From Dallia pectoralis (Eukaryota > Chordata > Actinopteri > Esociformes > Umbridae), in the NCBI GenBank assembly GCA_029465975.1, contig CM055739.1:11086513-11150512 (forward strand): a DNA stretch of 64,000 bases, in the 5' to 3' direction. Positions 37,728 through 48,755 of the stretch are shown one piece after another. The position numbers and the translations under genes were made by a program. A model generated the notes under the pieces. The model was not told the origin of the DNA, did no database searches, and saw only the letters and a list, made by a program, of their open reading frames with translations. How positions within the stretch are numbered: the stretch's first letter is position 1; every line of letters begins with the position of its first letter.

Positions 37728-38720
37728 GCCCCCACACTGGCCCCCACCATGGCCCTCACACTGGCCCCCACCATGGCCCTCACACTGGCCCCCACCATGG
37801 CCCCCACACTGGCCCTCACACTGGCCCTCACACTGGCCCCACACTGCCCCTCCCCACTGGTCCCCACATTGCCCCCCACACTGGCTCCCACACTGGCCCC
37901 CACACTGGCCCTCACACTGGCCCTCACACTGGCCCCACAATGGCCCCCACACTGCCCCTCCCCACTGGCCCCCACACTGCCCCCACAATGGCCCCCACAT
38001 GGCCCCACACTGGCCCCCACACTGCCCCCACACTGGCCCCCACCATGGCCCCCACACTGGCCCTCACACTGGCCCTCACACTGGCCCCACAATGGCCCCC
38101 ACACTGGCCCCCACACTGGCCCCCACATGGCCCCACACTGGCTCCCACACTGGCTCCCACACTGGCCCCCACACTGGCCCCCACACTGGCCCCCACACTG
38201 GCCCCCACACTGGCTCCCACACTGGCCCCCACACTAGCTCCACACTAGCCCCACACTGGCCCCCACACTGGCCCCCACACTGGCCCCCACACTGGCCCCC
38301 ACACTGGCCCCACACTGGCCCCCACACTGGCCCCCACACTGGCCCCCACACCGGCCCCCACACTGGCCCCCACACTAGCCCCACACTGGCCCCCACATTG
38401 GCCCCCACACTGGCCCCCACACTGGTTCCCACACTGGCTCCACACTGGCCCCCACACTAGCTCCACACTAGCCCCACACTGGCCCCCGCACTGGCCCCCG
38501 CACTGGCTCCCACACTGGCCCCCACACTGGCCCCCACATTGGCCCCCACACTAGCCCCACACTGGCCCCAACACTGGCCCCCACACTGGCCCCCACACTG
38601 GCCCCCACACTAGCCCCACACTGGCCCCCACACTGGCCCCCACACTAGCCCCACACTGGCCCCCACACTGGCCCCCACATTGGCCCCCACACTGGCCCCC
38701 ACACTAGCCCCACACTGGCA
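37728..38720. repeat. 12-bp minisatellite, about 82 copies
   Basis: The unit is cactggccccca, with variants catggc, cactagc and cattggc, and one 11-bp phase slip type (cactagccc-cacac). G5 runs spaced 7 nt apart on the minus strand give quadruplex potential. Unit length equals four codons, so long Pro/His/Thr or Gly/Ala/Val frames appear on both strands without being genes. Confidence 0.95.
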
Positions 38721-38824
38721 CCTGTGATAAACTCCTGTCACTCACTCATTACGTCAGTGAGCACAACCACTGGACAGGTATGCCGGTTTTAGGATGTGCA
38801 TTTGTTTTCTACGTTAAATTATGC

Positions 38825-38837
38825 AGTCAATCATTTG
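38825..38837. repeat. Target-site duplication, left copy (Rex3)
   Basis: agtcaatcatttg, repeated exactly at 42071-42083. It fixes the left edge of the retrotransposon. Confidence 0.85.
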
Positions 38838-39154
38838 ACTGACTAAGAATGGTTCACCAAGACCCCATGAAAAATCGAGGGAAAAGGATCGAGACCCTGC
38901 CTGGAGGAAGCCCAGGGCCCCCGTCTGGAGCCAGGCCCAGACGGCGGGCTCGAAAGCGAGCGTCTGGTGGCCGGGTTTGCCACGGAGCCCGGCCGGGCAC
39001 AGCCCGAACGAGATACGTGGCATCTCTCTCCTCTCCATCCTGTGGGCCCACCACTCACAGGAACAACCGCAGGGGTCGGGTGCGCTGTCATATGGGTGAC
39101 AGTGAAGGTGGGGGTCTCGACGGATCAGACCCGGGCGGCAGAAGCTTGCTTTGG

Positions 39155-40365
39155 GGACGTGGAACGTCACCTCACTGGGGGAAGGAGCCAGAAGTTGTGC
39201 GTGAGGTGGAGCGATACCAGTTGGATCTGGTGGGACTTACCTCTACGCACAACCGTGGCTCTGGAACCTTACCCCTGGATAGGGGTTGGACTCTGTTCTT
39301 CTCTGGAGTTGCCCAGGGTGAGAGGCGGCGGGCTGGTGTGGGGATACTCACGAGCCCACGTCTGAGCACGGCGGTGTTGGAGTTTACCCCGGTGGATGAG
39401 AGGTTTGCCTCCCTACGCCTAAGGGTGGTGGGGGAAAACTCTGACTGTTGTTTGTGCTTATGCACCAAACAGCAGTTCGGAGTATTCAGCCTTCTTGGAG
39501 ACCCTGAAGGGAGTCCTATATAGGGCTCCAGTAGGGGACTCCATCATTCTGCTGGGAGACTTCAACGCACATGTGGGCAACGATGGAGACACCTGGAGAG
39601 GCGTGATTGGGAGGAACGGCCTCCCTGATCTAAACCCGAGCGGTCGTTTGTTATTGGACTTCTGTGCTAGTCATGGATTGTCTATAACAAACACCATGTT
39701 CGAACATAAGGAGGCGCATAAGTGTACATGGTACCAGAGCACCCTAGGCCGAAGGTCAATGATCGATTTTGTGATCGTATCGGCTGATCTAAGGCCGCAT
39801 GTTTTGGACACTCGGGTGAAGAGAGGGGCAGAGCTGTCAACTGATCACCATCTGGTAGTGAGTTGGATCAGAGGGTGGGGAAAGACTTTGGACAGACCAG
39901 GTAAGCCCAAACGGGTGGTGCGGGTGAACTGGGAACGTCTGGAGGAGGCCCCTGTCCGAAAGATCTTCAACTCACACCTCCGGCGGAGCTTTTCAGGCAT
40001 CCCTGTGGAGGTTGGGGGCATTGAACCTGAGTGGGCAATGTTCAAAGCTTCTATTGCTGAAGCTGCGGCGGTGAGCTGTGGTCTCAAGGTCCTAGGTGCC
40101 TCAAGGGGTGGTAACCCTAGAACACCGTGGTGGACCACGGTGGTCAGGGAAGCTGTCCGACTGAAGAAGGAGGCCTTCAGGGATATGCTAGCCCTGGGGA
40201 CTCCGGAGGCAGTTGCAGGGTACCGACAGGCCCGAAGGGCTGCAGCCGCTGCCGTGTCAGAGGCAAAGCAGCGGGTGTGGGAGAAGTTTGGAGAAGCTAT
40301 GGAGAAGGACTTTCGGTCGGCACCAAAATGCTTCTGGAAAACCGTTCGGCACCTCAGAAGGGGAA
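39155..40365 (+). pseudogene. Rex3 endonuclease and linker region, frameshifted
   Basis: The endonuclease nicks target DNA to prime reverse transcription. Its start (LGTWNVTSL) lies near 39155. The frame shifts near 39180 and again near 39437. From there a long open stretch runs to about 40365 with LLGDFNAHVG (around 39557-39586), RRSMIDFVIV (39751-39780) and the catalytic-His motif STDHHLVV (39837-39860). The following linker contains NPRTPWW and is rich in Ala, Arg and Lys. The frame is lost near 40365, just before the reverse transcriptase. The ATG at 39495 is internal, not the native start. Confidence 0.9.
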
Positions 40366-42057
40366 AACGGGAACCATCCAAGCTGTGTACAGTAAGGATG
40401 GGACACTGTTGACCTCAACTGATGATGTGATCGGGCGCTGGAAAGAGCATTTTGAGGAGCTCCTGAATCCGACCTACACGCCCTCTAGTACAGAGGCAGA
40501 GCTGGAGGCTGATGGAGGGTCATCGTCAGTTTCCCTGGGGGAAGTCGCTGAGGTAGTCAAACAACTCCACAGTGGCAAAGCCCCAGGGACTGATGAGATT
40601 CGTCCAGAAATGCTAAAAGCTTTGGGTGGGGAAGGGCTGTCTTGGTTGACACGCCTCTTCAACATTGCATGGAAGTCTGGGACAGTGCCAGAGGAGTGGC
40701 AGACCGGGGTGGTGGTTCCCCTCTTTAAAAAGGGGGACCAGAGAGTGTGTGCCAATTACAGAGGTATCACACTCCTCAGCCTCCCTGGTAAAGTGTACTC
40801 CAAAGTGCTGGAAAGGAGGGTTCGGCCAATAGTCGAACCTCAGATTGAAGAGGAACAATGCGGTTTTCGTCCTGGCCGGGAACCACGGACCAGCTCTTTA
40901 CTCTCGCAAGGATCCTGGAGGGGGCCTGGGAGTATGCCCATCCAGTCTACATGTGTTTTGTGGATCTGGAGAAGGCGTATGACCGGGTACCCCGGGATCT
41001 TTGTGGGAGGTGCTGCGGGAGTATGGGGGAGGGGGTCTCTTCTCAGGGCCATCCAATCTCTGTACGCTCAAAGCATGAGCTGTGTCCGTATCCTCGGCAG
41101 TAAGTCGGATTCGTTCCCGGTGGGGGTTGGCCTCCGCCAGGGCTGCGCTTTGTCACCAATCCTGTTTGTAATATTCATGGACAGGATATCGAGGCGTAGT
41201 CATGGGGGGGAGGGGTTCCCGTTCGGTGGGCTGATGGTCACATCACTGCTTTTTGCGGATGATGTGGTCCTGATGGCCTCATCGGTCGGTGACCTTCAGC
41301 ACTCACTGGATCGGTTCGCAGCCGAGTGTGAAGCGGCTGGGATGAGGGTTAGCACCTCTAAATCTGAGGCCATGACTCTCAGCAGGAAACCGGTGGAGTG
41401 CCTACTCCGGGTAGGGAATGAGTCCTTACTCCAAGTGAAGGAGTTCAAGTACCTCGGGGTCCTGTTCGCGAGTGAGGGAACAATGGAGCGGGAGTTTGGT
41501 CGGAGGATCGGAGCAGCGGGGGCGGTGTTGCATTCGCTTCACCGCACCGTTGTGACGAAAAGAGAGCTGAGCCGAAAGGCAAAGCTCTCGATCTACCGGT
41601 CAATCTTTGTTCCTACCCTCACCTATGGTCATGAAAGCTGGGTCATGACCGAAAGAACGAGATCGCGGGTACAAGCGGCCGAAATGGGTTTTCTCAGAAA
41701 GGTGGCTGGCCTCTCCCTTAGGGATAGGGTGAGAAGCTCAGTCATCCGAGAGGAACTCGGAGTAGAGCCGCTGCTCCTTTGCATAGAAAGGAGCCAGTTG
41801 AGGTGGTTCGGGCATCTTGTAAGAATGCCACCTGGGCGCCTCCCTAGAGAGGTGTTCCAGGCACGTCCAGCTGGGAGGAGACCTCGGGAAGACCCAGGAC
41901 TAGGTGGAGAGATTATATCTCCACACTGGCCTGGGAACGCCTCGGGATTCCCCAGTCAGAGCTGGCTAATGTTGCCCGGGAAAGGGAAGTTTGGGGTCCC
42001 CTGCTAGAGCTGCTACCCCGCGACCCGACCCCGGATAAGCGGTTGAAGATGAGATGA
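40366..42057 (+). pseudogene. Rex3 reverse transcriptase and C-terminal domain, frameshifted
   Basis: Copies the element RNA into DNA at the nicked target. Visible in order: GKAPGTDEIRPE (40578-40613), GVVVPLFKKGD (40706-40738), NYRGITLL (40753-40776), CGFRPGR (40859-40879), FVDLEKAYDRVPRD in a different frame (about 40959-41000), RQGCALSPILF, the catalytic FADDVVL (41252-41272) and KYLGVLF. Two frameshifts near 40880 and 41010 compensate each other. The C-terminal conserved part (RWFGHLVRMPPGRLP, 41799-41843) precedes another shift near 41888, and the native stop is near 42056 in the shifted frame. The active-site Asp pair is intact, but the protein cannot be made in one piece. Confidence 0.9.
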
Positions 42058-42070
42058 GAGATGAGAGATG

Positions 42071-42083
42071 AGTCAATCATTTG
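42071..42083. repeat. Target-site duplication, right copy (Rex3)
   Basis: agtcaatcatttg, identical to 38825-38837, directly after the gatgaga tail. Confidence 0.85.
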
Positions 42084-42994
42084 GCTCAAATCAAAGGCAG
42101 AATATTTACGAACCAGATACAAAAGCCAGATCTAGGATCGCCAGATACACAAGCGTGTCTTTACTAAACCTTCCACGAAGTGAGAAGCATTTTCAGGTAT
42201 AAAAAAGTGTAAAATCACCAAACGCATGCACAGGCGTGCATTATATTCTACACAGTCTGCTATCCTTTATGTGTTGCTTTTTGTCATGGAGGGAGGAGGC
42301 TCTGTGTCTCTGGCTGTGGCATAATCACGTCAACACAGGTTGCTCCGGAGAGAGAGAAAGTGCAGGGTAGAGAGAGAGAGAGAGAGAGGAGGGGGAGAGA
42401 GGCTTGCTGTTTCTCTCACCGGCACTGCTGAAAATCACGCCCTGTTGTGGCTGTGAGCGAGAAAACAACACGATTCATTGTGACCTGAACGTGCTCCGTG
42501 CAATTGCTGGATACATCATTTTATTCTAGTACTGAACACTGAGGGACAGTGAGGTGAGGAGGGGTGAGGGGGGTGAGGGGGGGTGAGAGAGGGGGGCCTG
42601 AGAGCATCATCAGGAAAAAATCTGCTCTTTGGGAGCATCTCTAAATGCCTCGTTAAAGCCGAGGGTCAGAGGTCAGAGGTTAGAGGTCGCCAGACTTAAT
42701 TACAGTACAAATGCAAAGAAACAGACAAACGATAAACTGCGAGGAAGAGGAATATCCTTCTCCCTCATCCTCTCCCTCTCCTTCACCCCCCCTCTATAAC
42801 CCGTCACTAGCAGGTCACTCCGCGTGTCACCTACGTATGAAAAACACAGAGCTGTCTACAGTAAAACACATCGTGTTTCAAAGGCGCGCCGCAAAAATGT
42901 AACGACGTTTAGTTGAAAAGAGTCATTTCAGGTAAGCTCACTGCTTTTCCTATTTCTCCGAATGTGTCTGATGTCCAGGGGGATTCCTGCGCCC
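42084..42994. other. Unique non-coding DNA
   Basis: Contains a (GA)n run at 42367-42389 and a G-rich stretch at 42548-42598 (ggggtgaggggggtgagggg) able to form a quadruplex. No gene recognised. Confidence 0.5.
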
Positions 42995-43063
42995 GTCTCT
43001 CTACTGGTCTCTCTACTGGTCTCTCTACTGGTCTCTCTATTGGTCTCTCTACTGGTCTCTACC
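42995..43063. repeat. 12-bp tandem repeat, about 5.5 copies
   Basis: The unit is gtctctctactg with one attg variant. Confidence 0.9.
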
Positions 43064-44244
43064 CCTAACACGGTCACCACCACGTGCAGCTATTGCCCTC
43101 CCCATCCCTCACTGTCACTTCGGTGGCCCATCTGATCAGCGTTACACAGAGATCTGACCTCCCGCGGTTCACCCCCGTTCATCTTCCTCCGGCGTGACTG
43201 AATGACCTGTGGTTCCCCCGTGTTCCACGCGCGCCCCCGGGAGCTTATGGGGTCCGTGGGTCTACTGGGTAACGACTAATGCCGTGGTGTGTATAGAGTG
43301 TAGAACAGCACCCACCACCAATCACCCCCCCCTCCCCCACAGCCCAGACGCCATGCTGAGTGTGGTCCCTGAAACACGCCGCTCTCGACCCTTCCCGTAA
43401 CGGGGAACCGGGGGATGTCATCGTAATGGATCCCTCTTCGTCAAGTGATCTCTTCTCCGCCCGGGGCGCGTGAACATTTAATAAATAAAAATAACACTGT
43501 GAGAATGGGGCAAGAAAAATGACATTTTAATGTGTTGCCCCTGCGCCCCACTACCCCCGGACCCCCCCACCCCCACAACCTCCTCCTGAGACGCCGCTGG
43601 TTGATTTGGTATTCATGCTGTGCAGATTAATCAAGTGGCAGTGCCTTAGCCCTGGACGGCCTGCCATTCTTTCCCCGCTGCCAATCTGCATATCTGCATA
43701 TTACCACGGCGCCGGCCTTTAATTTCCTACAGGAGCAGATAATGATCACCTTGTTCAGACAGAAGGAAGCCTTTGTCAGGCGAGAGGGGCCTGGTATTTC
43801 ATATTGGGAGCTGAGGCAAGGAATCGCTGATTAATGCCATGTTGAGCAGATTCGCCGCCCGAGAACCTTTTCATTACAGTAGAGAACGCAGTGGATGGGA
43901 TGAGAAGGCAGGGCAAGAAGCCCCCTCCCTCGCCCGCCCGCCTGCCCGCCCGCCAGCCCGCCCGCCCGCCCAAATGGCTGGCTGGCAAAGGTTTCTGGCT
44001 AGATTTATTGATTTTGTTTCTGTTTAATATGACTGAGACCATCTGTGAGATACAATAACTGTTGTGGGACGTGGAGGGGGTCTCCCTGACCTCAACGAGA
44101 GAGGGATGAGCGAAACAGAAAGATATTGAGGTATGAGCTTTAGTGCCATTTGGAAATATGACTCTGCGTTGACACCTAGAAATGGATAGTAACGAGGAAC
44201 TTCTAGAGAAACAAGTGGACCGCACCAATGCTGAGGAGAATTCC
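43064..44244. other. Unique non-coding DNA with C-rich tracts and a regulatory-looking block
   Basis: Several C-runs (43325-43338, 43555-43575) and a cccg repeat at 43929-43971. 43610-43870 is a candidate conserved element. No exon recognised. Confidence 0.45.
43610..43870. other. Candidate conserved non-coding element
   Basis: Complex sequence with cagattaatcaagtg, two tctgcatat words, gctgattaatgcc and ggagcagataatgatcacc. It combines Otx/Pitx-like, POU-like and homeodomain-like sites in 260 bp. This is the most enhancer-like block in the window by eye; conservation has not been tested. Confidence 0.33.
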
Positions 44245-44650
44245 CTTCGATGATGTCTCACAGGTTAGGCTTATGAGATGAGGTACGAGAGGGCCTGGAG
44301 TTATGTCCACGCTGAAGCTTCGATGATGTCACACAGGTTAGGCTTATGAGATGAGGTACGAGAGGGCCTGGAGTTATGTCCACGCTGAAGCTTCGATGAT
44401 GTCACACAGGTTAGGCTTATGAGATGAGGTACGAGAGGGCCTGGAGTTATGTCCACGCTGAAGCTTCGATGATGTCTCACAGGTTAGGCTTATGAGATGA
44501 GGTACGAGAGGGCCTGGAGTTATGTCCACGCTGAAGCTTCGATGATGTCACACAGGTTAGGCTTATGAAATGAGGTACGAGAGGGCCTGGAGTTATGTCC
44601 ACGCTGAAGCTTCGATGATGTCACACAGGTTAGGCTTATGAGATGAGGTC
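44245..44650. repeat. 73-bp minisatellite, about 5.5 copies
   Basis: The unit begins cttcgatgatgtcacacagg. Copies start at 44245, 44318, 44391, 44464, 44537 and 44610 and are almost identical (cacac/ctcac, gagatg/gaaatg), so the expansion is young or homogenised. Confidence 0.95.
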
Positions 44651-44920
44651 ATCAGAATCCAAACCATAACAATATGCACTATACACATTTTGTAGAATTG
44701 CTCCACATCAATACATTGCCAGAATTAACAGAACTCATTCTGTGTTGTTTTACTTTTTAGAACAGAACTGTCCGTTCAAATCGCTCTAGTTGGTTTCTCG
44801 GCTATACGGTCTGAACAGAATTGCAGTGGATTTGTTGAACGAATAATATTTCCTATTAGATTACTTTCAGTACTCTCTGGCACATGAGTGTTATTGCCAT
44901 TCTCCAAGCTGCAGCCCAGA
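44651..44920. other. Short unique spacer
   Basis: About 270 bp, AT-rich, nothing recognised. Confidence 0.5.
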
Positions 44921-45211
44921 GTGTCTGCTTGCCTGCCTGTCTATCTGTCTGTCTGCCTGTCTGTCTGTCTGCCTGTCTGTATGTATGTCTGCCTGTCTGT
45001 ATGTATGTCTGCCTGTCTGTCTGTCTGTCTGTATGTATGTATGTCTGCCTGTCTGTCTGTCTGCCTGTCTCTCTGTCTGTCTCTCTCTCTCTCTCTGTCT
45101 CTCTCTCGCTCTGCGTCTGTCTGCCTGTCTGTCTCTGTCTGTCTGCCTGTCTGTCTCTATGTCTGTCTGTCTGTCTCTCTATCTGTCTGTCTGCCTGTCT
45201 ATCTGTCTGCC

Positions 45212-45256
<45 letters not shown>

Positions 45257-45265
45257 GCCTGTCTC

Positions 45266-45306
<41 letters not shown>

Positions 45307-45591
45307 CTGTGTCTGTCTGCCTGTCTGTCTGTCTGTCTGCCTGTCTCTCTGTCTGTCTCTCTGTCTGTCTCTCTCTCTCTGTCTCTCTCTCGCTCTGCGT
45401 CTGTCTGCCTGTCTGTCTCTGTCTGTCTGCCTGTCTGTCTCTATGTCTGTCTGTCTGTCTCTCTATCTGTCTGTCTGCCTGTCTATCTGTCTGCCTGTCT
45501 GCCTGTCTGTCTGTCTGTCTGTCTCTGTCTCTCTGTCTGTCTCCCTGTCTCTCTGCCTGTCTGCCTGTCTCTCTGTCTCTCTGTCTGTCTC
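44921..45591. repeat. TCTG tetranucleotide array with TC and TATG interruptions, 670 bp
   Basis: A compound microsatellite. A block starting gctctgcgtctgtctgcc occurs at 45108 and 45392, 284 bp apart, showing an internal segmental duplication. All three plus frames stay open (Cys/Leu/Ser/Val-rich) because the repeat lacks stop words; they are not proteins. Confidence 0.95.
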
Positions 45592-46899
45592 CAGTGGCCA
45601 GCTACGAGCTAAATGTAATTGATTTGTAGCAGCAGCCTAATCCTGCAAGACTTATGTAAGCCTCTCTTTATGTTCCAGAAACCTCTTGGCTAATTAAACA
45701 CCAGTGAAAGGGACAAAGTTGTTTGTCTGCTGGTTGGATCACAGTGGCCTTTTCCGACACGCTGTAGCAGATAAGATAGGGGTGCCCTGTGCTGTAATAG
45801 AGTTAGAGATTTTAGCGCAGGCAAGTACTCAGACACCTCCATGATCCAGGACACCCAGTTACAACAACAGTAAACAGCAGGTGTTTATGAACACTAGATA
45901 TGGAGAGATTATTCGGGATGTCGCTAAACTTCTGGATGATTCGAGTCGTTGACACTTTTTAGGAGCCCGGTTGTGGAGTTGCGTCATGGCAAGCGGAGCA
46001 GTATCGTGTTATTTCTGAAGCGATTCCAGCCATCTGTTATCGTCTGTGTCATCGTCACACATCGGCGTACAACTGTCTACCCTCACTCCTACTCCAGAAC
46101 GCCTCTCGCTACTGCATATGCACGCACGACAGGGAGAAGGTCTTTTGAGCCTTCTACAAACATACGAAAACAACATCAATCATCGTTAGAGCATCTCTAA
46201 GTGGCTTTTGTTTGACATCTGCCAGTGGACACGCCACTGTATAGAACGCCATTCAATGTGGTTAGGAAGGATCGACACACCAGAGAACGGATACTCTCCG
46301 TGTCATTAGAGGACGGTCTTAATTCACCAACCTGTTGACTTGGTTACTGTATGGACGGGACGGCAGATCTAATGAGATTACAGGCCCGAGGTGTTCTCCC
46401 CCTTTAAAGACAAATTGACGGGCTAGAACAGACTGTTATGGCATGAAAGGAACATTTTGTTTACCGAATATAGCGACGGTAATCACCGCGGAACCCTTCT
46501 GGCAAACAGACACGAGGTCGGTTAGCCGTGTTTATATCAATTTAATATAGCGCCGAATGGATTTTCTTTGTTTATTTACCATTCTGTATTTTATAAGCGA
46601 CCAAAAACCTGCGACGTTTTTTTGAAAACCCTGCATTACGCGTATATATGTGTCTGGTACGCAGCTGAATATGTGAAAGCAATAATGGAATCAAACATTT
46701 CCCAAGGTTTTGCAGACACAATGAAATGGAGGAGAAGAGGCGTGTTTCACACACACAGTTCTGTGGGTATTGTTGTGAACTTTTTGCAGACAACCCTTGA
46801 GACATCCTTAGAGAATGAGTCACAAACAAGAATTAGTCATTATTGACTGCATAACTGGAAAAAGTAAGGATGAATATCATTAACGTCGACATATTGCCT
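45592..46899. other. Unique non-coding DNA
   Basis: No gene recognised. It holds several short open frames (45949-46200, 46568-46846) without family signatures. Confidence 0.5.
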
Positions 46900-46960
46900 T
46901 GTCGGCACGGGGATTTTAACCAGCAACCTTTTCTGTCCTATGCTGTACTCACTACCAGAC
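46900..46960 (-). mobile_element. Possible tRNA-derived SINE trace
   Basis: cacggggattttaaccagca followed by acctt resembles the reverse complement of a tRNA B-box with downstream arm, as found in many fish SINEs and LTR primer-binding contexts. Two bases differ from the B-box consensus and no A-box is recognised. Confidence 0.3.
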
Positions 46961-47130
46961 TTGTTCATTTGTTATCAGTTTATAACTATTCATTCAGCTG
47001 TCATTTTAATTGTGGGTGTGTTATTATGGTTGAGGTTGAAAGAAAAATATGTGTCATCCCAGTGCAAACAATGTCACGACTCAAAATTTCCTAGAAACAT
47101 TCATATTGATCGCTGGTTTGAACAACAATA

Positions 47131-47226
47131 TTATTTTCTCTTGATCTGTTCGAGAACTTGGCACACATGGTCATGGGTCTGAGTCGCGGTTGCTAGTGCA
47201 TAAACGTAGACATCATCGGCCAGGAT
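47131..47226 (-). pseudogene. Possible Ty3/Gypsy reverse transcriptase trace
   Basis: The minus frame reads LADDVYVYALATATQTHDHV followed by CQVLEQIKRK. This resembles the YxDD catalytic block and the following 'H..HV.QVL..L' segment of Ty3/Gypsy reverse transcriptases, with the first position of the YxDD box altered. Only about 30 residues are recognisable, with no neighbouring protease, RNase H or integrase, so this is at most a small decayed fragment. Confidence 0.4.
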
Positions 47227-47764
47227 TTGACCAACTTTGGATGAAGTATGTTTCCAGACAAATAGATTTGTCATTTGTAAAATAATATTGACCGGCACAG
47301 GGTGACGGTGCTTCATTTGTGGGAGAAAACAGGTTTACTGTTGCCTTCGTGGTTAATTAGTACATTTGTCACAGGCCACCGCTCAAATATTGACCAAAGT
47401 TTGGTGAATGATGCATCTTAGTGTTTGCAAAATTACAATGGTTGCTCTGAGACGAGGGCTATAATAACCAACAGAAATTCATTAGTCACACGCGATATTC
47501 GACATATTTATGTATTGAGACTTTGGATGAGACGAGAGTGAAGAGAGAGGGTGTTTTTACTGCTTGTGTTCCTATTTCAAATCAAGGTCAGGCGAGGGTC
47601 CTATTCAAACCTCCCTCATCTCTAGCTTTCTTTTCAGGAAATATGTGTGTGTGTGTGTGTGTTACTGTGCCGTCTACATGAGCTGAAGGACTCTGCCCTC
47701 TATGCCCTTCGCTTGTTCATACAGAAATATAGTGCAATTGAAATCACCTCTTTTCATTAACAAA
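47227..47764. other. Unique non-coding DNA
   Basis: Includes a short (GT)n run at 47645-47661. Nothing else recognised. Confidence 0.5.
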
Positions 47765-48112
47765 TGGCCTTGTCGTGTGGGAAATGGCCTTGTCATATGG
47801 GAAATGGCCTTGTCATGTGGGAAATGGCATTGCCATGTGGGAAATGGCCTTGTCATATGGGAAATGGCCTTGTCATATGGGTAATGGCCTTGTCATATGG
47901 AAAATGGCCTTGCCATGTGGAAATGGCCTGTCATGTGGAAAATGGCCTTGCCATGTGAGAAATGGCCTTGTCATGTGAGTGAAATGACCTTGTCATGTGG
48001 GAAATGGCCTTGTCATGTGGAAATGGCCTGCCATGTGGAAATGGCCTGTCATGTGGAAAATGGCCTTGCCATGTGGAAATGGCCTTGTCATGTGGGAAAT
48101 GGCCATGTTGTG
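47765..48112. repeat. 20-bp minisatellite, about 17 copies
   Basis: The unit is atggccttgtcatgtgggaa, with atatg/atgtg and tgtc/tgcc variants and 17-19-bp short forms (ggcctgtcatgtggaaa). Length heterogeneity disrupts any frame. Confidence 0.93.
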
Positions 48113-48339
48113 TGTTTTTTTAAGTTTTTTGTTTTACATTGTTCTTTTATTGTCATTTTGTCAGATATTAGTCAGGTGGTGAGATATGCAAGGTAAATGC
48201 CATTCATCTTCTCAGGGTTGGCTTGATTTGCTTTACTTTAAAGGGCCATGGGTTCTCCATCTGTGATATGTTCACTCCTCTCAACAGGCTGGGTTAACCA
48301 ATCAGATGCCTGCCGGTCAGTGGTTCCCAAAGTCACGTT

Positions 48340-48537
48340 ATGTCGGGAGCCAAAACATTATAACCACTCCAAATCAGTTCTCAGTGTCATTGTGGTGGTT
48401 GCAGAATAAATGGGCAAGAGTTTAGGTCTGAGTGACTTTATCATGGGTCAAATTGTTATGGTCAGATTCATTTCTGAAATGACAAGGCTTGTCGGGTGCT
48501 CCCGGTCAGCAGTGGTTAGTACCTACCGACAGTGCTA
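48340..48537 (+). mobile_element. Tc1-like transposon relic (family A), 5' end only
   Basis: The terminal repeat trace gagccaaaacattataacca lies at 48350-48370, followed by the transposase start at 48410. Similarity stops at about 48537, where a 43-bp tandem array begins. Confidence 0.8.
48410..48535 (+). pseudogene. Tc1 transposase N-terminal fragment
   Basis: About 42 codons starting MGKSLGLSDFIMGQIVM and ending near CSRSAVVSTYRQ. This is the first helix-turn-helix of the paired-like DNA-binding domain that recognises the transposon ends. The catalytic domain is absent. The start codon is the native one by position relative to the terminal repeat. It is interesting mainly for its abrupt replacement by a tandem array. 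Confidence 0.8.
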
Positions 48538-48539
48538 AA

Positions 48540-48755
48540 CTAAACGTTGCCCTAGCACAGAGATGCTACCGCTAACACCACACTAAATGTTGTCCTAGCA
48601 CAGAGATGCTACCGCTAACACCACACTAAACGTTGCCCTAGCACAGAGATGCTACCGCTAACACCACACTAAACATAGTCCTAGCACAGAGATGCTACCG
48701 CTAACACCACACAAATGTTGTCCTACCTCAGAGATGCAACCGCTAACACCACACT
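48540..48755. repeat. 43-bp minisatellite, 5 copies
   Basis: The unit is ctaaacgttgccctagcaca plus gagatgctaccgctaacaccaca. Copies start at 48540, 48583 and so on. It resembles the 49-bp array at 4.7 kb in its gctaacacca...ctaaatgt segment. It abuts the truncated family A relic. Confidence 0.93.

Larger units (their letters stand above)
38838..42070 (+). mobile_element. Rex3-type (RTE clade) non-LTR retrotransposon, 3.2 kb
   Basis: Encodes an apurinic-type endonuclease followed by a reverse transcriptase, as in RTE elements. The block tggcagaccggggtggtggt (40697-40716) and the later agggctgcgctttgtcacc region are hallmark conserved stretches of fish Rex3. The 3' untranslated part is very short and ends in a gatgaga-type repeat (42044-42070) instead of poly(A), also as in Rex3. 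A 13-bp target-site duplication flanks it. The coding part has about six frameshifts, so this copy is dead. The region 38838-39150 upstream of the endonuclease is the GC-rich 5' part of the element; most Rex3 copies are truncated before this. Confidence 0.92.

Noticed and set aside
37514..38460. Long Pro/His/Thr and Gly/Ala/Val frames on both strands
   Set aside because: The 12-bp unit has no stop in several frames; this is expected from the repeat alone.
38849..39523. Independent host gene in the Arg/Gly-rich frame upstream of the retrotransposon
   Set aside because: It lies inside the target-site duplications and runs into the Rex3 endonuclease, so it is the 5' part of the element.
44884..45629. 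Cys/Leu/Ser-rich frames over 200 residues
   Set aside because: TCTG repeats lack stop words in all plus frames, so openness carries no information.
46900..46960. A functional tRNA gene
   Set aside because: Only a damaged B-box-like word is visible; no acceptor stem, A-box or cloverleaf can be drawn.
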